Below are positions 4,590 through 5,751 of a DNA stretch of 5,751 bases, piece by piece. The position numbers and the translations under genes were made by a program. Source of the stretch: an uncultured Planctomycetaceae bacterium (GTDB lineage Bacteria > Planctomycetota > Planctomycetia > Pirellulales > JACPPG01); the NCBI GenBank assembly GCA_945957305.1, contig CAMFLN010000259.1:1-5751 (forward strand), given 5' to 3'. How positions within the stretch are numbered: the stretch's first letter is position 1; each line of letters opens with the position of its first letter. The notes below the pieces were generated by a model. It was not told the origin of the DNA, did not search any database, and worked only from the letters and a program-made list of their open reading frames with translations.

Positions 4590-5751
4590 TTAGACAGCCG
4601 ATTCCAACATACTTAATCGCAGCAAGTTCAGAGCTTGCTTGGCAGCCCGAGTTTTCAGCATGTCAGGCGTGCCAAAGTGGGGGGCCGATCGGGTCGTGAC
4701 GCCGTCGGCCGTGGCCAGGGCGATGAACAACCGTTGCGCCGTCTTGTCGCGCCCCGTGAGGGGCGGAAACTGGCTGACCGCCAGCGCCAGGTCGGCGCCC
4801 AGTTTTTCGCGGCAGCCGCGGGCCATCGCCTCGACGACTTCGGCGCTGACGGGAGAGTACTGCAAAACGAGGTCAGCCGGCACGCCGAGCAGGCGCGTGA
4901 GCGCGCCCTGGTTCGGCACGACCAGCCCCCCCAGAAAGTTACTTTGCTCTGCGGCCGCTTCGTGCAAACGTTCAGCCACGAGCCCGCCGGTGCCCCATTC
5001 CACGGTGGCCAGTGAAAGCCCACGCTGCTCCAGCAGGCGAACGACGACATCTTCGAGCTCGTCCTCTTCCTCGCCGTACACGACATTGCCCAGGCATTCG
5101 TAGATCGTGGCCACGGTGGGCTCGGCCAGTGCTCGGCATTCCTCGTCGCTGGCTCCCTGCGAGGTGATGCGCAAAGTGATCGTGGCAGCACTCACCGTGA
5201 TGCCGACGGTGGGCGTACGGCCACGGCGAATCAGGTCGGGCAAGCGCCCTTCGAGCTCGCTTTCGCTGAGGCCGAAACATTTAATCCGCCGATGTCGAAT
5301 CACCTGCGGCGCGCCCGAGAGCTTGACCAGCGCCGGACGCACCGTTTGCTCCCACATGCGAAACATTTCGGCCGGCACGCCGGGCAAGGCGAAGATCTGG
5401 CTGGCCTCGCGTCCGGCCCGTGGTACCTCCAGGGCAATGCCCGGCGCCGTGCCGACGGGGTTGGGGATGATTTCACTCCCTTCCGGGAACAACGCCTGCA
5501 CATTGTTCCGCTCGGGCATGTCGCGACCGACGCGGGCGAACAGGCCGCGAATGTGTTCGATGACTTCCTCGTGCAGGACGAGTTTGGTGCCGGCGATTTG
5601 GGCTAACACTTCGCGCGTCAAGTCATCGGCGGTCGGTCCTAATCCGCCGGTAGCCACCACGACGTCAGCACGTTCGGCGGCAGCGCGAAAGACGCGCACG
5701 TTGGCCTCGAGATCGTCGGCCACCGTCGTATGGTAGAGGACGCGAATGCCT
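4590..5751 (-). CDS. cinA: CinA-family protein with degenerate deamidase domain, N-terminus cut by window edge
   Basis: 386 codons are visible; the frame continues past the edge (GIRVLYHTTVADDLEANVRV), and about 30 residues are missing against the usual length of about 410. Counted from the codon at 5723, residues 1-170 are the MoCF-like COG1058 domain: VVVATGGLGPTADDLTREVL, NNVQALFPEGSEIIPNPVGT and FALPGVPAEMFRMWE. In characterised CinA proteins this domain hydrolyses ADP-ribose. Residues 225-375 have the fold signatures of the C-terminal NMN deamidase (PncC) domain: GGLVAERLHE, FLGGLVV, RLLGVPADLV, VSAEVVEAMARGCREKLGAD and FIALAT. However, the catalytic ESCTGG is EWGTGG here, and the usual GxAGPGG loop is replaced by SQFPPLTGRD. 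The deamidase is therefore probably inactive, while the N-terminal domain looks intact. The frame is unbroken, so this is divergence and not pseudogene decay. A role in pyridine nucleotide repair or salvage is inferred from the family. Confidence 0.9.
   Translation of the reverse strand, partial: GIRVLYHTTVADDLEANVRVFRAAAERADVVVATGGLGPTADDLTREVLAQIAGTKLVLHEEVIEHIRGLFARVGRDMPERNNVQALFPEGSEIIPNPVGTAPGIALEVPRAGREASQIFALPGVPAEMFRMWEQTVRPALVKLSGAPQVIRHRRIKCFGLSESELEGRLPDLIRRGRTPTVGITVSAATITLRITSQGASDEECRALAEPTVATIYECLGNVVYGEEEDELEDVVVRLLEQRGLSLATVEWGTGGLVAERLHEAAAEQSNFLGGLVVPNQGALTRLLGVPADLVLQYSPVSAEVVEAMARGCREKLGADLALAVSQFPPLTGRDKTAQRLFIALATADGVTTRSAPHFGTPDMLKTRAAKQALNLLRLSMLESAV

Noticed and set aside
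5107..5736. A 209-codon plus-strand frame opposite the CinA gene
   Set aside because: CinA motifs on the minus strand are unmistakable; long antisense frames are expected in GC-rich coding DNA.
1..5751. A mobile element, CRISPR array or phage-derived system
   Set aside because: There is no transposase, integrase, spaced direct repeat array, terminal repeat, tRNA or defence-type domain on either strand.

Overview
The window looks like chromosomal DNA from a planctomycete, probably near the Pirellulales. The main reason is a DUF1559 protein with a type II pseudopilin N-terminus, a family greatly expanded in that phylum. The GC-rich composition, two ECF sigma factor genes within 3 kb, GTG/TTG starts and a zinc-ribbon/TM2 membrane protein fit with this. 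The assignment is inferred from gene content, not from a marker gene.

Layout: six genes lie on the minus strand and are best read from right to left. They are a CinA-family protein missing its N-terminus at the window edge (4590-5751), a small zinc-ribbon plus TM2 membrane protein (3988-4413), an ECF sigma factor with a good ribosome binding site (3006-3668), a DUF1559 pseudopilin-like protein (1877-2902, possibly from 3061), a second ECF sigma factor (995-1618) and its membrane-bound anti-sigma partner (219-998). The last two overlap by an ATGA. One plus-strand gene enters from the left edge and ends at 183. It looks like the last strands of an outer-membrane beta-barrel, possibly FadL/OMPP1-like, and it converges on the anti-sigma gene.

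The clearest functional unit is the sigma/anti-sigma pair at 219-1618: a translationally coupled switch in which a single-pass membrane protein with a large extracytoplasmic domain would hold the sigma factor. The other sigma factor (3006-3668) has no anti-sigma gene beside it. The next gene downstream is the DUF1559 gene, separated from it by two stem-loops. The remaining genes look like independent transcription units separated by gaps of 100-320 bp. Most of these gaps hold short inverted repeats, several close behind stop codons.

Most notable points: the CinA C-terminal domain keeps its fold signatures but has lost both expected active-site loops of the NMN deamidase. The DUF1559 gene is followed by two strong stem-loops that share three bases and so compete. 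The region before the sigma/anti-sigma operon can fold in alternative ways. I see no mobile element, CRISPR array, tRNA, rRNA or obviously new multi-gene system.
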